From NCBI RefSeq assembly GCF_009857835.1, contig NZ_WWCL01000004.1, positions 434,001 through 498,000 of the forward strand: DNA of 64,000 nt, given 5' to 3'. Below are positions 1 to 9,542 of the stretch, piece after piece. Under the pieces are notes generated by a model. The model did not search any database. It saw only the letters and a program-made list of their open reading frames with translations, and was not told where the DNA came from. Position 1 is the stretch's first letter. Each line of letters begins with the position of its first letter. The position numbers and the translations under genes were made by a program. The stretch is from Duganella fentianensis (lineage in GTDB: Bacteria > Pseudomonadota > Gammaproteobacteria > Burkholderiales > Burkholderiaceae_D).

Positions 1-45
1 CTTACTGTAGGTGGCGACTTCGTGCAGAGTTTTTTCTTCAGACAT
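1..45 (-). CDS. 5' end of an unidentified gene, cut by the window edge
   Basis: Only the first 15 codons are visible, reading MSEEKTLHEVATYSK leftward from an ATG whose complement is at 43-45. No clear Shine-Dalgarno sequence precedes it. Too little is present to assign a family, and the frame could be chance. It is listed because it stays open to the edge and starts after an otherwise gene-free stretch of about 190 bases. Confidence 0.35.
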   Translation of the reverse strand, partial: MSEEKTLHEVATYSK

Positions 46-235
46 GGCAGAGCTGGAATTCAGAGAGTGACGTATGCGGCGCAAACGCGCAGCAGATCTT
101 ATTGTAGCGCCATCTAGTGCTTTTCGGAAACAGGTGCGAAGAAATTTTTGTGAAGGGAAGTCGTGTCCGAACGACGCCGCGGGGCAGAGTAATCACACTG
201 TGCGGAATCTTACTCTGCCCATGACTCATGCGGTG

Positions 236-1888
236 TTACGCAGCGGCCAGTAGATGCGGCGGGGTACCTCCTCCACGCCGGTGTGGCGGAGTGCGGAAGG
301 CAAGCACCTCATGGCGGCCCTGCTGGTCACGTAGCTGGAAGACGCTCATGGTTTGCACCAGATTGGCGGCCTGTCCATTCAAGGCTTCGGCCGCGGCGGC
401 AGCCTGCTCGACTAGCGAAGCATTCTGCTGCGTCACATCGTCCATTTCGGCGATGGCCTGGTTGATCTGCTGGATTCCATGAGATTGCTCGCTGCTGGCG
501 CCGCTGATCGCGGCAATCACTGTACTCACGCGCGCAACACTTTCGACCACGGCCGCCATCGTTGCACCGGCATTGGCGGCCAGCTCGGTACCTTCGCCGA
601 CGCGCGCCGAGGTGTTGTTGATCAGCTCCTTGATTTCCTTGGCCGCGGCCGCACTGCGATGGGCCAGGCTGCGCACCTCGGTCGCTACCACGGCAAAGCC
701 GCGTCCCTGATCGCCTGCGCGTGCTGCTTCAACGGCGGCATTCAAGGCCAGGATATTGGTCTGGAAGGCTATCCCTTCGATGACGCTGATGATGCTTTCG
801 ATCTGTACCGAAGCTTCGTTGATGGAAGCCATCGTTTCGATCACGCGGCTTACCGCCTTGCCACCGTTGCGCGCTACGTCGGACGCCTCGATCGCCAAAG
901 CATGCGCTTCGGCGGAGTTTCGTGCGTTCTGGTGTACGGTCGATGTCAATTCCTCCATCGAAGACGCCGTCTCTTCCAGCGAACCTGCCTGACGCTCCGT
1001 GCGGCTGGACAGATCGCTATTGCCTTGCGAGATTTCCGATGCCGCCAGCGCCACGGACTGGGCGTCGACACGCACGGTCGCCACGACCTGGATCAGCGAT
1101 GCCTGCATGCGTTCGACTGCCGCCAGGATGCTATGTTGATCATGTGGGCGCACTTGGCACTGCTGGGTGAAATCCCCTGCGGCGACCCGCTCCACCACTT
1201 GGCACAGCTCGGCTGGTTCGGCACCCAGTGCTTTGAGCAAACGGGACAGGATGATCCAGCCCGCGATCGCTGCCAGCAGAACGGCAGAAATACTGGAGAT
1301 CAGCATGGTGTTACGGGCTGCACGGTAGTTGTCTCCCACCTCGTCAATCAGCTTGTTCGAACGCCCGGTAGTCAGTGTGGCGTAGGCATTCGACGCTGCC
1401 ACCAGCTCGGCCAGCAAGGGGCGGCATTCCTCGTTCATTTTGCGAACCGCTTCATCATTTTGCCCTTGGTAGGCCAGATCCACGATGGCAAGCGCCACGG
1501 GAGCATAGCGGCGCTCGATAGCGTCGATCCGGTCGATCAGCTGATGCACTTCCTGGGTCACGTCCGGCTGTTCCGCCAGTCGCTTGAGCGTCGCCAGATT
1601 TGTCTGGACATCACGGTGAGCCTGCACGGCGATCAGTTTTTCTTTTTCTTTTTCGGCAGCAGAAGTTACCAGCAGCAGATTACGTGCCGCCACGGCGCGC
1701 AAGTCTATGGCTTCGCGCACCTGATGAGCCGCCTCGGAGCGCGCCCGTGTGCCATTCACATAGTGTTCAAACAGCTCGAACTGACCATGGAAGTTCTTGA
1801 ATGAGAGGATGGAGACTGTCACCAGGAGTAAAGTCAACCCACCAAAGGCGAGCGTTAGCTGCGCACGTATTCCTATGCTTTTCATCAT
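236..1888 (-). CDS. methyl-accepting chemotaxis protein
   Basis: This 550-residue inner-membrane chemoreceptor would relay periplasmic signals to CheW/CheA and flagellar motors. The order is a short cytoplasmic N-terminus, TM1 (about residues 8-30), a helical periplasmic region of the four-helix-bundle type, TM2 (about 192-212), a HAMP-like linker and a long signalling coiled coil. The hairpin tip, including [20 protein letters not shown] and [15 protein letters not shown], is near-invariant for MCPs and makes the class certain. The ligand cannot be read from sequence. The Arg/His/Gly-rich C-terminal tail lacks the NWETF-type CheR/CheB tether. It appears to be a single-gene unit, with about 350 bp of AT-richer promoter DNA upstream. 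Confidence 0.95.
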   Translation of the reverse strand: MMKSIGIRAQLTLAFGGLTLLLVTVSILSFKNFHGQFELFEHYVNGTRARSEAAHQVREAIDLRAVAARNLLLVTSAAEKEKEKLIAVQAHRDVQTNLATLKRLAEQPDVTQEVHQLIDRIDAIERRYAPVALAIVDLAYQGQNDEAVRKMNEECRPLLAELVAASNAYATLTTGRSNKLIDEVGDNYRAARNTMLISSISAVLLAAIAGWIILSRLLKALGAEPAELCQVVERVAAGDFTQQCQVRPHDQHSILAAVERMQASLIQVVATVRVDAQSVALAASEISQGNSDLSSRTERQAGSLEETASSMEELTSTVHQNARNSAEAHALAIEASDVARNGGKAVSRVIETMASINEASVQIESIISVIEGIAFQTNILALNAAVEAARAGDQGRGFAVVATEVRSLAHRSAAAAKEIKELINNTSARVGEGTELAANAGATMAAVVESVARVSTVIAAISGASSEQSHGIQQINQAIAEMDDVTQQNASLVEQAAAAAEALNGQAANLVQTMSVFQLRDQQGRHEVLAFRTPPHRRGGGTPPHLLAAA

Positions 1889-2144
1889 CTTTTCCGCTTG
1901 TAAGAGTGATTTGCGCAGGCTGGGCGATGTGCTGAAAGTTCAACAAACCAGACTGGCTTAAGAGGGGCACAGGTTTGGAGGTGCCGGTGACATCCGCCAA
2001 CCGAGACTGGGGTAGCGAATAATTCTCATGATACACGAATATTTGCCCAAATCAATCAAATATCGCAAATTGACGTATTTCTGTCATCGCTATTGTTGAA
2101 TTTTGCAAATTTATGATGTGTAATTTATGCGTTGATTTCGGACG

Positions 2145-2175
2145 AAAAAAAAGCTGCTCGAGGCAGCTGTTTTTT
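2145..2175 (-). terminator. bidirectional Rho-independent terminator after tRNA-His
   Basis: A hairpin with AGCTGC/GCAGCT stem is flanked by eight A on the left and six T on the right, so it ends in a U-tract in either direction. Leftward it would terminate the tRNA-His transcript. The rest of 1889-2242 holds only AT-rich DNA, presumably the promoter of the chemoreceptor gene. Confidence 0.75.
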
Positions 2176-2242
2176 ACATCGTCGGAAATCAGATTTCCTG
2201 ACTTTAGAAGTAACTCATAGTATTTAAAATACTAAAAAGTTT

Positions 2243-2319
2243 TGGGGTGGCTGATGGGGCTCGAACCCACGACAACAGGAATCACAATCCTGGACTCTAC
2301 CAACTGAGCTACAGCCACC
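2243..2319 (-). tRNA. tRNA-His (GTG)
   Basis: Read leftward the 77-nt sequence folds as a cloverleaf. It has the acceptor pair GTGGCTG/CAGCCAC, a D arm with AGCTCAGTTGGTAGAG, an anticodon loop TTGTGAT giving anticodon GTG, a T loop GGTTCGAGCC and an encoded CCA. The extra 5' G opposite the C73 discriminator is the diagnostic G-1 of histidine tRNAs. Confidence 0.97.
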
Positions 2320-2444
2320 GCTGATTTACTTCTAACTACACACCGTTTCGTGTGCAGGTGCCGCATTATACAGGCCGATTCCCAAACGTGCAAATGTAAA
2401 TGCAAGTTTTCTGGAAAGCAGCTTCAGATGCCTGCCAGAACAGC

Positions 2445-3287
2445 TTAAACGGCCACCTGTTCCACTTGTGGGTGCCATCCTAACAAGTGCTCGAAAGCTG
2501 CTGCCATTGCTGCTACGGGCGCGCTGGTGTAGGCGCGCAGCGTTGCCGGCGCTGACACCGTATCAGCCGCGCTTGGGCGCAAGAGGCTGGCGGCCGTCAG
2601 CAGACGCACCAGCTGGCGCGCCACGGCATCACCCGTATCGATCAGCTGCACGTCGCTGCGTCCGTGATTATCGAGCACGCGCTGTATGCCATCGCGCACG
2701 AAAGGGTAGTGGGTGCAACCCAGCACCAGCGTATCGGCGCCTTGCTCCAGCAGGGGCGCGATGTAATGCTCCAGCATGGCTGCGATGGCCGGATTGTGCA
2801 GATCACCGAGTTCGATCTGGTCCACCAGCCCCACGGCTGGCTGCAGCAGGAACTCGGCACCGGTAGCGCTGCTGATCTGCTCGCGCAGCTGCAGGAATTT
2901 TTCGCCCTGCAGCGTGCGCGCCGTGGCCAGCACACCCACCTTGCCGTTGTGGCTAGCCGCTGCCGCCGGTTTCAGGCCGGGTTCGACACCGACTACGGGC
3001 AGCTCGGGATAGCGCGCCCGTACCGCCTTGATGGCGGCCACAGTGGCCGTATTGCAGGCCACCACCAGCGCCTTGGCGCCCAGCGACAGCAGAAACTCCG
3101 CGATCGCCAGCGAGCGCTCCACCACATAGGCTTCGCTCTTTTCGCCATACGGAGCATGGGCGGAATCGGCGAAGTACAGCAGATCTTCCTGCGGGCACTG
3201 GGCACGGATGTGCCGCAGTACCGATAAGCCGCCCACACCGGAATCAAAGACGCCGATGGGGGCATGCGCGCTACGGCTCAAGGACAT
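2445..3287 (-). CDS. murI: glutamate racemase
   Basis: MurI interconverts L- and D-glutamate in the cytosol to supply D-Glu for peptidoglycan. The 280-residue protein has the family signature GVFDSGVGGLSVL at residues 12-24 and both catalytic cysteines: C78 in VVACNT and C191 in LGCTHYPF. Its ATG overlaps the fumarase stop codon by one base (TGATG), so it is probably translated by coupling from the upstream gene. A metabolic pairing of fumarase with MurI is not functionally obvious. Length is normal. Confidence 0.96.
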   Translation of the reverse strand: MSLSRSAHAPIGVFDSGVGGLSVLRHIRAQCPQEDLLYFADSAHAPYGEKSEAYVVERSLAIAEFLLSLGAKALVVACNTATVAAIKAVRARYPELPVVGVEPGLKPAAAASHNGKVGVLATARTLQGEKFLQLREQISSATGAEFLLQPAVGLVDQIELGDLHNPAIAAMLEHYIAPLLEQGADTLVLGCTHYPFVRDGIQRVLDNHGRSDVQLIDTGDAVARQLVRLLTAASLLRPSAADTVSAPATLRAYTSAPVAAMAAAFEHLLGWHPQVEQVAV

Positions 3288-4816
3288 CAGGCTTTAACGA
3301 TAGGTACGTTGAGTTGTTCGATCTTGGCTGCCCATTCTTTCGGGCCGGTGTTGTGCACCGACGTACCAGCGGCATCAACGGCGACCGTCACTGGCATATC
3401 GACCACGTCGAACTCGTAGATGGCTTCCATGCCCATGTCTTCGAAGCCCAGTACCTTGGCGCTCTTGATGGCTTTCGACACCAGATACGCGGCGCCGCCA
3501 ACGGCCATCAGGTAAGCCGATTTGTGCTTCTGGATCGATTCGATGGCAGCAGGGCCGCGCTCGGCTTTACCGATCATGGCGATCAGGCCGGTTTTTTCCA
3601 GCATCATGTCGGTGAACTTGTCCATGCGCGTCGCGGTCGTCGGGCCGGCTGGGCCTACGGCTTCGTCGCGTACCGGATCGACTGGACCGACGTAGTAGAT
3701 CACGCGGTTTTTGAAGTCCACTGGCAGCGGCTCGCCTTTGGCCAGCATGTCCTGAATACGCTTGTGCGCAGCGTCGCGGCCGGTCAGCATTTTGCCGTTC
3801 AGCAGCAGGGTCTGGCCCGGTTTCCACGAAGCGACTTCTTCTTTGGTCAGCGTGTTCAGATCGACGCGTTTCGACAGTTCCGTGTCCGGTGCCCAGCTTA
3901 CGTTCGGCCAGGTCGACAGCGGTGGCGGGGTCATGTAGGAAGGACCCGATCCATCCAGCACGAAGTGGCCGTGACGGGTCGCCGCGCAGTTAGGAATCAT
4001 CGCCACGGGTTTCGAAGCCGCGTGGGTAGGGTGCATCATTATCTTCACGTCCAGCACGGTGGTCAGGCCGCCCAGGCCTTGTGCGCCTATGCCGAGCGCA
4101 TTGATCTTGTCGCACAGTTCGATACGCAGTTCTTCCAGCTTGTTCTGCGGGCCGCGCTGTTTGAGTTCGTACATATCGATGTCTTCCATCAGCACTTCCT
4201 TGGCCATCAGCATGGCTTTCTCGGCAGTGCCGCCGATACCGATACCCAGCATGCCCGGCGGGCACCAGCCAGCGCCCATGGTCGGCACGGTTTTCAGTAC
4301 CCAGTCGATCAGCGAATCGGATGGATTCATCATGATCATCTTCGATTTGTTTTCCGAGCCGCCGCCTTTGGCTGCGACCTTCACGTCGACCGTGTTGCCT
4401 TCGACCAGTTCCATGTGCACCACGGCCGGGGTGTTGTCCTTGGTGTTCTTGCGGTCGAACTGCGGGTCGGCCACGATGGACGCGCGCAGCTTGTTGTCAT
4501 CGTAGTTGTAGGCGCGGCGCACACCTTCATTGACGGCATCGGTGACGGTGCCGGTGAAACCTTCGAAGCGCACGCCCATACCGATTTTCAGGAACACGTT
4601 GACGATGCCGGTGTCCTGGCAGATCGGACGTTTGCCTTCCGCGCACATGCGCGAGTTGGTCAGGATCTGGGCGATAGCGTCTTTGGCAGCAGGGCTTTGT
4701 TCCGACTCGTAAGCGCGCGCCAGATGCTCGATGTAGTCAGCCGGATGGTAGTAGCTGATGTACTGCAGAGCAGCGGCAACGGAATCGATCAGGTCTTCTT
4801 GCTTGATGATGGTCAT
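3287..4816 (-). CDS. class I (iron-sulfur) fumarate hydratase
   Basis: The enzyme hydrates fumarate to L-malate in the TCA cycle using an oxygen-sensitive [4Fe-4S] cluster. The 509-residue protein is the fused alpha-beta form (FumA/FumB type). Visible marks are RPICQDTG (about residue 82), which carries a cluster cysteine, the AAKGGGSENKSKM segment, IPNCAATRHGHF with another conserved cysteine, and the C-terminal swivelling domain beginning near LLNGKMLTGRDAAHKR. It lies 14 bases after the YqhA-type gene and overlaps murI, suggesting one leftward operon. The symbol is left blank because fumA and fumB cannot be told apart. Confidence 0.96.
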   Translation of the reverse strand: MTIIKQEDLIDSVAAALQYISYYHPADYIEHLARAYESEQSPAAKDAIAQILTNSRMCAEGKRPICQDTGIVNVFLKIGMGVRFEGFTGTVTDAVNEGVRRAYNYDDNKLRASIVADPQFDRKNTKDNTPAVVHMELVEGNTVDVKVAAKGGGSENKSKMIMMNPSDSLIDWVLKTVPTMGAGWCPPGMLGIGIGGTAEKAMLMAKEVLMEDIDMYELKQRGPQNKLEELRIELCDKINALGIGAQGLGGLTTVLDVKIMMHPTHAASKPVAMIPNCAATRHGHFVLDGSGPSYMTPPPLSTWPNVSWAPDTELSKRVDLNTLTKEEVASWKPGQTLLLNGKMLTGRDAAHKRIQDMLAKGEPLPVDFKNRVIYYVGPVDPVRDEAVGPAGPTTATRMDKFTDMMLEKTGLIAMIGKAERGPAAIESIQKHKSAYLMAVGGAAYLVSKAIKSAKVLGFEDMGMEAIYEFDVVDMPVTVAVDAAGTSVHNTGPKEWAAKIEQLNVPIVKA

Positions 4817-4830
4817 GATGGTCTCGCGGG

Positions 4831-5436
4831 TTAGTGTGACTTGGATTCTTGATGCGTAACGCTGGTGATGCGGTCAGTGTAGGCAATCGCCAGCGCGGAC
4901 AGCAGGAACACAACGTGGATAACGGTTTGCGCCACCAGCACCTTGATTTCGTAGGCGTTGGCGTTGATAAAAGTCTTGAGCAGATGGATGGACGAAATGC
5001 CGACGATGGCCATGGCCAGCTTGGTCTTCAGCACGGAAGCATTCACGTGCGACAGCCACTCGGGCTGGTCGGGATGGCCATCCAGATCAAGCCGCGACAC
5101 AAAGGTTTCGTAGCCACCGATGATGACCATGATGAGCAGATTCGAAATCATCACCACGTCGATCAGGCCCAGCACCACCAGCATGATGGTGGTTTCGTTG
5201 AGTTTGTCCGGCACCGGTGCGCCCGGCACAGCCACGGCCGCGAAGATGTGCTGCAGCGCTGCTTCGTTGCCGAGCGCCGCGCCGATCAGGTCTTTCAGTT
5301 CGACCCAGAAGTGGAACACGTAGACGCACTGCGCCAGTATCAGACCCAGATACAGCGGCAGTTGCAGCCAGCGTGACATGAAAATAAACGCAGGCAGGGG
5401 ACGCAGCGGGCGCGGATTCGGGCTGGGTTGGGTCAT
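4831..5436 (-). CDS. YqhA/UPF0114 (TIGR00645) family membrane protein
   Basis: This 201-residue inner-membrane protein of unknown function has about four hydrophobic segments (near 22-40, 84-108, 138-155 and 165-187). Segments such as [22 protein letters not shown] and HLLKTFINA are characteristic of the YqhA family. It is first in the apparent yqhA-fumarase-murI unit. The start [11 protein letters not shown] is the only good ATG before the first membrane segment. Confidence 0.85.
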   Translation of the reverse strand: MTQPSPNPRPLRPLPAFIFMSRWLQLPLYLGLILAQCVYVFHFWVELKDLIGAALGNEAALQHIFAAVAVPGAPVPDKLNETTIMLVVLGLIDVVMISNLLIMVIIGGYETFVSRLDLDGHPDQPEWLSHVNASVLKTKLAMAIVGISSIHLLKTFINANAYEIKVLVAQTVIHVVFLLSALAIAYTDRITSVTHQESKSH

Positions 5437-5666
5437 GCAGGGGAACTCCGGAAATAGCGCCGTAGCGCGGGTTGCCGATATTTTACACGCGCAAACGCTG
5501 AATCGCAGTGCAATGTCGCGTCTGCTGTGGTGCGTGCTACAGCGGGCGGAAATCTTGGTAAAATGACATAATGCTAATATAGTCTGTTCGCCACCACGGC
5601 CTGTAAGGGCTCAGTAAGCGACGGCGATTATGGTTATCTCAAAGATTACAAACTCAGGAGACGAGC

Positions 5667-7655
5667 ATGACCAGCACCACGACTCAACAAGGTCCACAAG
5701 AATCCCGCATCTTCCCATCGCCAGCAGCGTTCGCCGCGCAGGCTACCGTATCGGGCATGGATGCTTACAACGCCCTGTGCGCTGAAGCAGCTGCCGACTA
5801 CGAAGGCTTCTGGGGCCGTCTGGCCAAGGAAAACCTGGTATGGCAGAAACCGTTCACTAAAGTGCTGAACGAAGACAATGCCCCGTTCTACAAATGGTTC
5901 GAAGACGGCCACCTGAACGTATCGTACAACTGCCTGGATCGCAATCTGCAGAACGGCAATGCCGACAAGACCGCCATCATCTTTGAAGCGGACGATGGCA
6001 AATCGGTGCACGTGACCTACAAGGAACTGCACGAAAAAGTCTGCAAATTCGCCAACGGCCTGAAATCGCGCGGCATCAAGAAAGGTGATCGCGTCATCAT
6101 CTACATGTCGATGTCGGTTGAAGGCGTGGCCGCCATGCAGGCTTGCGCCCGTATCGGCGCGACCCACTCGGTAGTGTTCGGCGGCTTCTCCGCCAAATCG
6201 CTGCAGGAACGTATCATCGACGCCGGCGCCGTGGCCGTGATCACCGCCGACGAACAGATGCGCGGCGGCAAACAGCTGCCACTGAAAGCCATCGTCGACG
6301 AAGCACTGGCACTGGGCGGCTGCGACACCATCAAGGACGTGATCGTCTACAAACGCACGGGCGGCAACATCAACTTCGTGGCAGGCCGCGACCTGTGGCT
6401 GCACGATCTGGTGGACAAGCAGTCGGCCGAATGCGAGCCAGAATGGGTCGATGCCGAGCACCCGCTGTTCATTCTCTACACCTCCGGTTCGACCGGTACC
6501 CCGAAAGGTGTGCAGCACTCGAGCGGCGGCTACCTGCTGTGGGCCGCCCTGACCATGAAATGGTCGTTCGACATCAAGCCTAACGATGTGTACTGGTGTA
6601 CCGCCGACATCGGCTGGGTGACGGGCCACAGCTACATCGCCTACGGTCCGACCGCAGTGGGCGCCACCCAGGTGGTATTCGAAGGCATTCCGACCTTCCC
6701 GAACGCCGGCCGCTTCTGGGACACCATTGCCAAGCACAAAGTCAGCATCTTCTACACGGCGCCGACCGCGATCCGTTCGCTGATCAAAGCTTCCGATCTG
6801 GACGCCAGTGTGCATCCGAAGAACTACGACCTGTCCAGCGTACGTCTGCTGGGCACCGTGGGTGAGCCGATCAATCCGGAAGCATGGATGTGGTACTACA
6901 CCCAGGTTGGCCGCGAAGTGTGCCCGATTGTGGACACCTTCTGGCAGACCGAAACGGGCGGTCACATGATCACCCCGCTGCCGGGTGCAACCCCGATGGT
7001 ACCGGGCTCGTGCACGCTGCCGCTGCCGGGCATCATGGCAGCCATCGTGGACGAATCGGGCGCCGACGTGCCGAATGGTCAGGGCGGTATTCTGGTCGTG
7101 AAACGTCCATGGCCATCGATGATCCGTACCATCTGGAACAACCCGGACCGCTTCAAATCGAGCTACTTCCCGGAAGAGCTGGGCGGCAAGATGTATCTGG
7201 CAGGTGACGGCGCGATCCGCAACAAGGATACCGGCTACTTCACCATCACCGGTCGTATCGACGACGTGCTGAACGTTTCCGGTCACCGTATGGGCACGAT
7301 GGAAATCGAATCGGCGCTGGTCGCCAATCCGCTGGTAGCGGAAGCTGCGGTGGTCGGCAAGCCGGACGAAACCACGGGCGAATCGATCTGCGCCTTCGTC
7401 GTGCTGAAGCAGGCACGTCCGACTGGCGAAGATGCCAAGAAACTGGCGCTGGAGCTGCGCAACTGGGTAGCGAAAGAGATTGGTCCTATCGCCAAACCGA
7501 AAGAAATCCGCTTTGGTGACAACCTGCCGAAGACCCGTTCGGGCAAGATCATGCGTCGTTTGTTGCGCGTGCTGGCCAAGGGCGAGACGATTACGCAGGA
7601 CGTCTCCACGCTGGAAAATCCAGCGATTCTGGAGCAGCTGAAAGAAGCGTCCTAA
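5667..7655 (+). CDS. acs: acetyl-CoA synthetase (AMP-forming)
   Basis: Acs activates acetate to acetyl-AMP and then acetyl-CoA, the high-affinity acetate assimilation route. The 662-residue length is typical. Visible are the P-loop-like [12 protein letters not shown], the [15 protein letters not shown] segment, the hinge region near [16 protein letters not shown], and the C-terminal [12 protein letters not shown], whose lysine is the known acetylation-controlled catalytic residue. The ATG follows CAGGAG with good spacing. Codon choice is strongly biased, as in highly expressed genes. The 230-bp gap upstream probably holds its promoter and that of the divergent yqhA operon. PrpE is less likely given length and C-terminus. 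Confidence 0.95.
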   Translation: MTSTTTQQGPQESRIFPSPAAFAAQATVSGMDAYNALCAEAAADYEGFWGRLAKENLVWQKPFTKVLNEDNAPFYKWFEDGHLNVSYNCLDRNLQNGNADKTAIIFEADDGKSVHVTYKELHEKVCKFANGLKSRGIKKGDRVIIYMSMSVEGVAAMQACARIGATHSVVFGGFSAKSLQERIIDAGAVAVITADEQMRGGKQLPLKAIVDEALALGGCDTIKDVIVYKRTGGNINFVAGRDLWLHDLVDKQSAECEPEWVDAEHPLFILYTSGSTGTPKGVQHSSGGYLLWAALTMKWSFDIKPNDVYWCTADIGWVTGHSYIAYGPTAVGATQVVFEGIPTFPNAGRFWDTIAKHKVSIFYTAPTAIRSLIKASDLDASVHPKNYDLSSVRLLGTVGEPINPEAWMWYYTQVGREVCPIVDTFWQTETGGHMITPLPGATPMVPGSCTLPLPGIMAAIVDESGADVPNGQGGILVVKRPWPSMIRTIWNNPDRFKSSYFPEELGGKMYLAGDGAIRNKDTGYFTITGRIDDVLNVSGHRMGTMEIESALVANPLVAEAAVVGKPDETTGESICAFVVLKQARPTGEDAKKLALELRNWVAKEIGPIAKPKEIRFGDNLPKTRSGKIMRRLLRVLAKGETITQDVSTLENPAILEQLKEAS

Positions 7656-7741
7656 GCAATAAGTTAGGCGCGGCAAATAAACTTTGTAGTCTTGGGAATA
7701 TTTGCTATAATTTGCGGCTTCTCCGGAAGGGGAAGCAAGCA

Positions 7742-7832
7742 GGAGAGGTGGATGAGTGGTTGAAGTCGCACGCCTGGAAAGCGTGTATAGGTTTATAGCC
7801 TATCGGGGGTTCGAATCCCCCTCTCTCCGCCA
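7742..7832 (+). tRNA. tRNA-Ser (GGA)
   Basis: This class II tRNA of 91 nt has a long variable arm. The acceptor GGAGAGG pairs with TCTCTCC (one G-U), followed by G73 and an encoded CCA. The anticodon stem-loop CGCCTGGAAAGCG gives anticodon GGA. The T arm is GGGGGTTCGAATCCCCC. Its last eleven bases are inside the left arm of the 38-bp inverted repeat. Confidence 0.97.
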
Positions 7833-7899
7833 GGAATACAAATGTTAAAAAGGCCACCCTCGGGTGGCCTTTTTAACATTTGTATTCCTGGCGGAGAGA
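7822..7899. repeat. perfect 38-bp inverted repeat overlapping the tRNA-Ser 3' end; also a terminator
   Basis: Arm 7822-7859 is the exact reverse complement of arm 7862-7899, separated by two bases. The inner part (GTTAAAAAGGCCACCC, then GGGTGGCCTTTTTAAC) is a conventional intrinsic terminator that works in both directions. The outer part carries the tRNA-Ser 3' end and its inverted copy. A second inverted tRNA piece (T-arm, GAGGGGGATTCGAA) follows at about 7923-7936 after a 23-base hairpin. It looks like an inverted duplication of the tRNA end, later interrupted. Confidence 0.85.
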
Positions 7900-8035
7900 A
7901 GCAGAGCGCCTGCGCGCTCTGCGAGGGGGATTCGAAGGCATCGCCCCTGCGGGGGCGAGCCGCTCCGAATCGCCACTTTGCTGCCGCGTAGCGGCAGCGC
8001 GCCGGAGGCGCTAGCGCGTAGCGCAAATTTCTTTC
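7900..8035. repeat. mosaic of short GC-rich palindromes, no gene
   Basis: Successive hairpins occur: GCAGAGCGC/GCGCTCTGC, CGCCCC-TGCG-GGGGCG, CTGCCGC-GTA-GCGGCAG and GCGCC-GGA-GGCGC, followed by GCGCTAGCGCGTAGCGC. A weaker AATTCCG/CGGAATT pair follows near 8045-8065. The stretch to 8182 has no convincing gene. A similar block, sharing CGCCGGAGGC and the CGCC-GCAGG-GGCG style, lies at 32121-32190, so this may be a dispersed palindromic element family. Confidence 0.6.
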
Positions 8036-8182
8036 TAGTATGCAAATTCCGGGAAATTTCGGAATTCAAGGAATAAGTCCTCCCGAGATGATGCAACGTC
8101 AGCCAACTATCACTGCACGGATGGGAGACCAGAGAACTTGACTAGGATGTACTTGTTACAGTCCGCCTCGTTTGGTCCAGCA

Positions 8183-8569
8183 TCAGCAAATCGAGCCAGC
8201 GATGCTCTTACCTGTTTTCAAGTCCAGACCAAAGTGGCAAGTGTAAGGATTCTTCTTGTCTGGTTTGTAATGAGTGCAACTTAAGTCGCCACGCGACCGG
8301 ATGCGCAAGTCGGTGGATGCGCCGCAGGCGTCTTTTTGATCCGGACCGATGGACTCAAACAAAGTCTTGGCGATTGCGCCTTGAACGGCGAAAGAGGCGC
8401 GTCGGTCTGCTTTAGTCGGCGGTGCCTTTTCAGCCAGATCGTTCGAGTAGAGAAGGAAGTAGCCAGAAAACGCGCTGTACGTGCCATCCCATGTGTTTTG
8501 GGGTGCTGCAAAGGCGAATCCGAAAATGAGCGCTCCGGCTAAAAAGCCCTTAGTGATGTGTCTCATCAT
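8183..8569 (-). CDS. exported small protein, putative immunity protein of the upstream T6SS peptidase
   Basis: The 128-residue product has a clean signal peptide (basic start, hydrophobic core to about residue 22, cleavage after FAFA). The mature part has four cysteines (in DACGAS, LSCTHY, YTCHFG and the C-terminal SIC), fitting disulfide bonding in the periplasm. I recognise no family. Its ATG overlaps the effector stop by four bases (ATGA), so the two are translationally coupled. Position and predicted location are those expected of an immunity protein that blocks a peptidoglycan-cleaving toxin. That role is inferred from context only. The DNA is visibly less GC-rich than the core genes. 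Confidence 0.7.
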   Translation of the reverse strand: MMRHITKGFLAGALIFGFAFAAPQNTWDGTYSAFSGYFLLYSNDLAEKAPPTKADRRASFAVQGAIAKTLFESIGPDQKDACGASTDLRIRSRGDLSCTHYKPDKKNPYTCHFGLDLKTGKSIAGSIC

Positions 8570-9039
8570 CGCAGTTTGAGTTGCACGTGAAAGTGGTCAT
8601 CATGTCGGGGCCATGGCCGCACCCCTGCAATTTTCGAATCATTAAACAGAATAAGCAGCGGTACTGGGGCAAGCGCTTTGAAAAGATTGATGAGTCTTTC
8701 TGTTGCGGATCGGTCGTAATCTTTATCCTGATATACACAGGCGACATGTTTCCCGTTCTTGCGCAATGGCCATATATCGACATCAAGACCGGTTCGATGG
8801 GATTCATGGTCATTGACGGCAGTGCCACCAGCGGAACTGATATCACCGACGCCGAAACGACGGGAATCCATTGTTTGCCATTCACGTTCGACTGCAAATA
8901 CTAATGTCAGCATTCTAGGGTGAACATACTGATTAACACCGGAGCCCGGGTTGCCGTAAGTGTAATATCCGACCCCTTCTGGCATCTGGGGAATCATCAG
9001 GAAGCCGCGATTGTCGCGTGGCTGAACGATCATGGTCAT
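8566..9039 (-). CDS. MepA-like (M74/M15-type) peptidoglycan peptidase, putative T6SS effector
   Basis: This 157-residue protein has the metallopeptidase pattern of LAS/MepA enzymes: H81-x4-GLDVD with D86/D88, and H149-F-H151 near the C-terminus (DDHFHVQLK). These would bind zinc and cut peptide cross-links. There is no signal peptide, although the substrate is periplasmic, which fits injection by a type VI system rather than Sec export. It starts 11 bases after the hcp stop with TTGGAG as ribosome site and overlaps the immunity candidate. Only about half its residues match the paralogue at 10314-10790. The effector role is inferred from hcp linkage. Confidence 0.8.
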   Translation of the reverse strand: MTMIVQPRDNRGFLMIPQMPEGVGYYTYGNPGSGVNQYVHPRMLTLVFAVEREWQTMDSRRFGVGDISSAGGTAVNDHESHRTGLDVDIWPLRKNGKHVACVYQDKDYDRSATERLINLFKALAPVPLLILFNDSKIAGVRPWPRHDDHFHVQLKLR

Positions 9040-9050
9040 GTTGACTCCAA

Positions 9051-9542
9051 TTATGCGATGCGATTGGAGGCGAGATCCCAGCCGCCGGAAGTGTTGCCGC
9101 CGGCGCCGCCCAGCACTCTTTGCTGCGTGTACTTCCAGCGCACTTTCGAGAATTTCAAACTCACGGAGTCCTGAAGAATATCGCCTTCGTGAACCGACTG
9201 ATTGACCGAACCTATCAGGACGTTTTCGAGTTCGACTTCGTAATATCTGATGCGTTCGCCCTGACCGTCGGCCCGCATGAACTCGATGCCGGCTTTAGGC
9301 AAGGTCCGACCAGATGCACAGTTTTGCATCAGGATTGGTGAAGCCAGATCAGCAAGCTTAGTGATCGAGATGCTGCGCAGGTCACAACGTTCTGCCGTAT
9401 GACCACCCGCTGTAGATGCCGTGGCGCTCTTGGGTTGCATGACTCCCCACTGTGCCGAAGTGCACTCAATCCAGCCTGAGTGTACTGCATCAGTCGATTC
9501 ACCCTTGATGCCTTCGATCTGCAGGTATACGTCGATCGCCAT
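9051..9542 (-). CDS. hcp: type VI secretion tube protein Hcp (copy 1)
   Basis: Hcp hexamers stack into the T6SS inner tube and can carry small effectors in their lumen. The 163-residue protein opens MAIDVYLQIEGIKGES and contains SGWIECTSAQWG, SISITKLADLASP and the YYEVELENVLIGSV segment typical of the Hcp1 family. The Gly/Ser-rich C-terminal tail after KYTQQRVLGG is extra. A strong AAGGAGG precedes the ATG. No sheath, baseplate or ATPase genes are in the window, so this is an orphan hcp module. It differs from copy 2 at only a handful of residues. Confidence 0.93.
   Translation of the reverse strand: MAIDVYLQIEGIKGESTDAVHSGWIECTSAQWGVMQPKSATASTAGGHTAERCDLRSISITKLADLASPILMQNCASGRTLPKAGIEFMRADGQGERIRYYEVELENVLIGSVNQSVHEGDILQDSVSLKFSKVRWKYTQQRVLGGAGGNTSGGWDLASNRIA

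Noticed and set aside
3314..4834. 506-residue open frame antisense to fumarase
   Set aside because: It is a composition-driven shadow of an unmistakable class I fumarase.
5646..7676. 676-residue open frame antisense to acs
   Set aside because: It has no recognisable domain. It follows the codon structure of the real gene, as expected for a strongly biased high-GC gene on the other strand.
7822..7899. The 38-bp inverted repeat as the two ends of an insertion sequence
   Set aside because: Only two bases separate the arms and no transposase is nearby. It is better explained as a terminator plus mirrored tRNA end.
7793..8026. Leftward open frame ending in GERGIRTPDRL across tRNA-Ser and the palindromes
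   Set aside because: The C-terminal part is the antisense translation of the tRNA-Ser T arm and acceptor, a well-known annotation artefact. The rest is translated hairpins.
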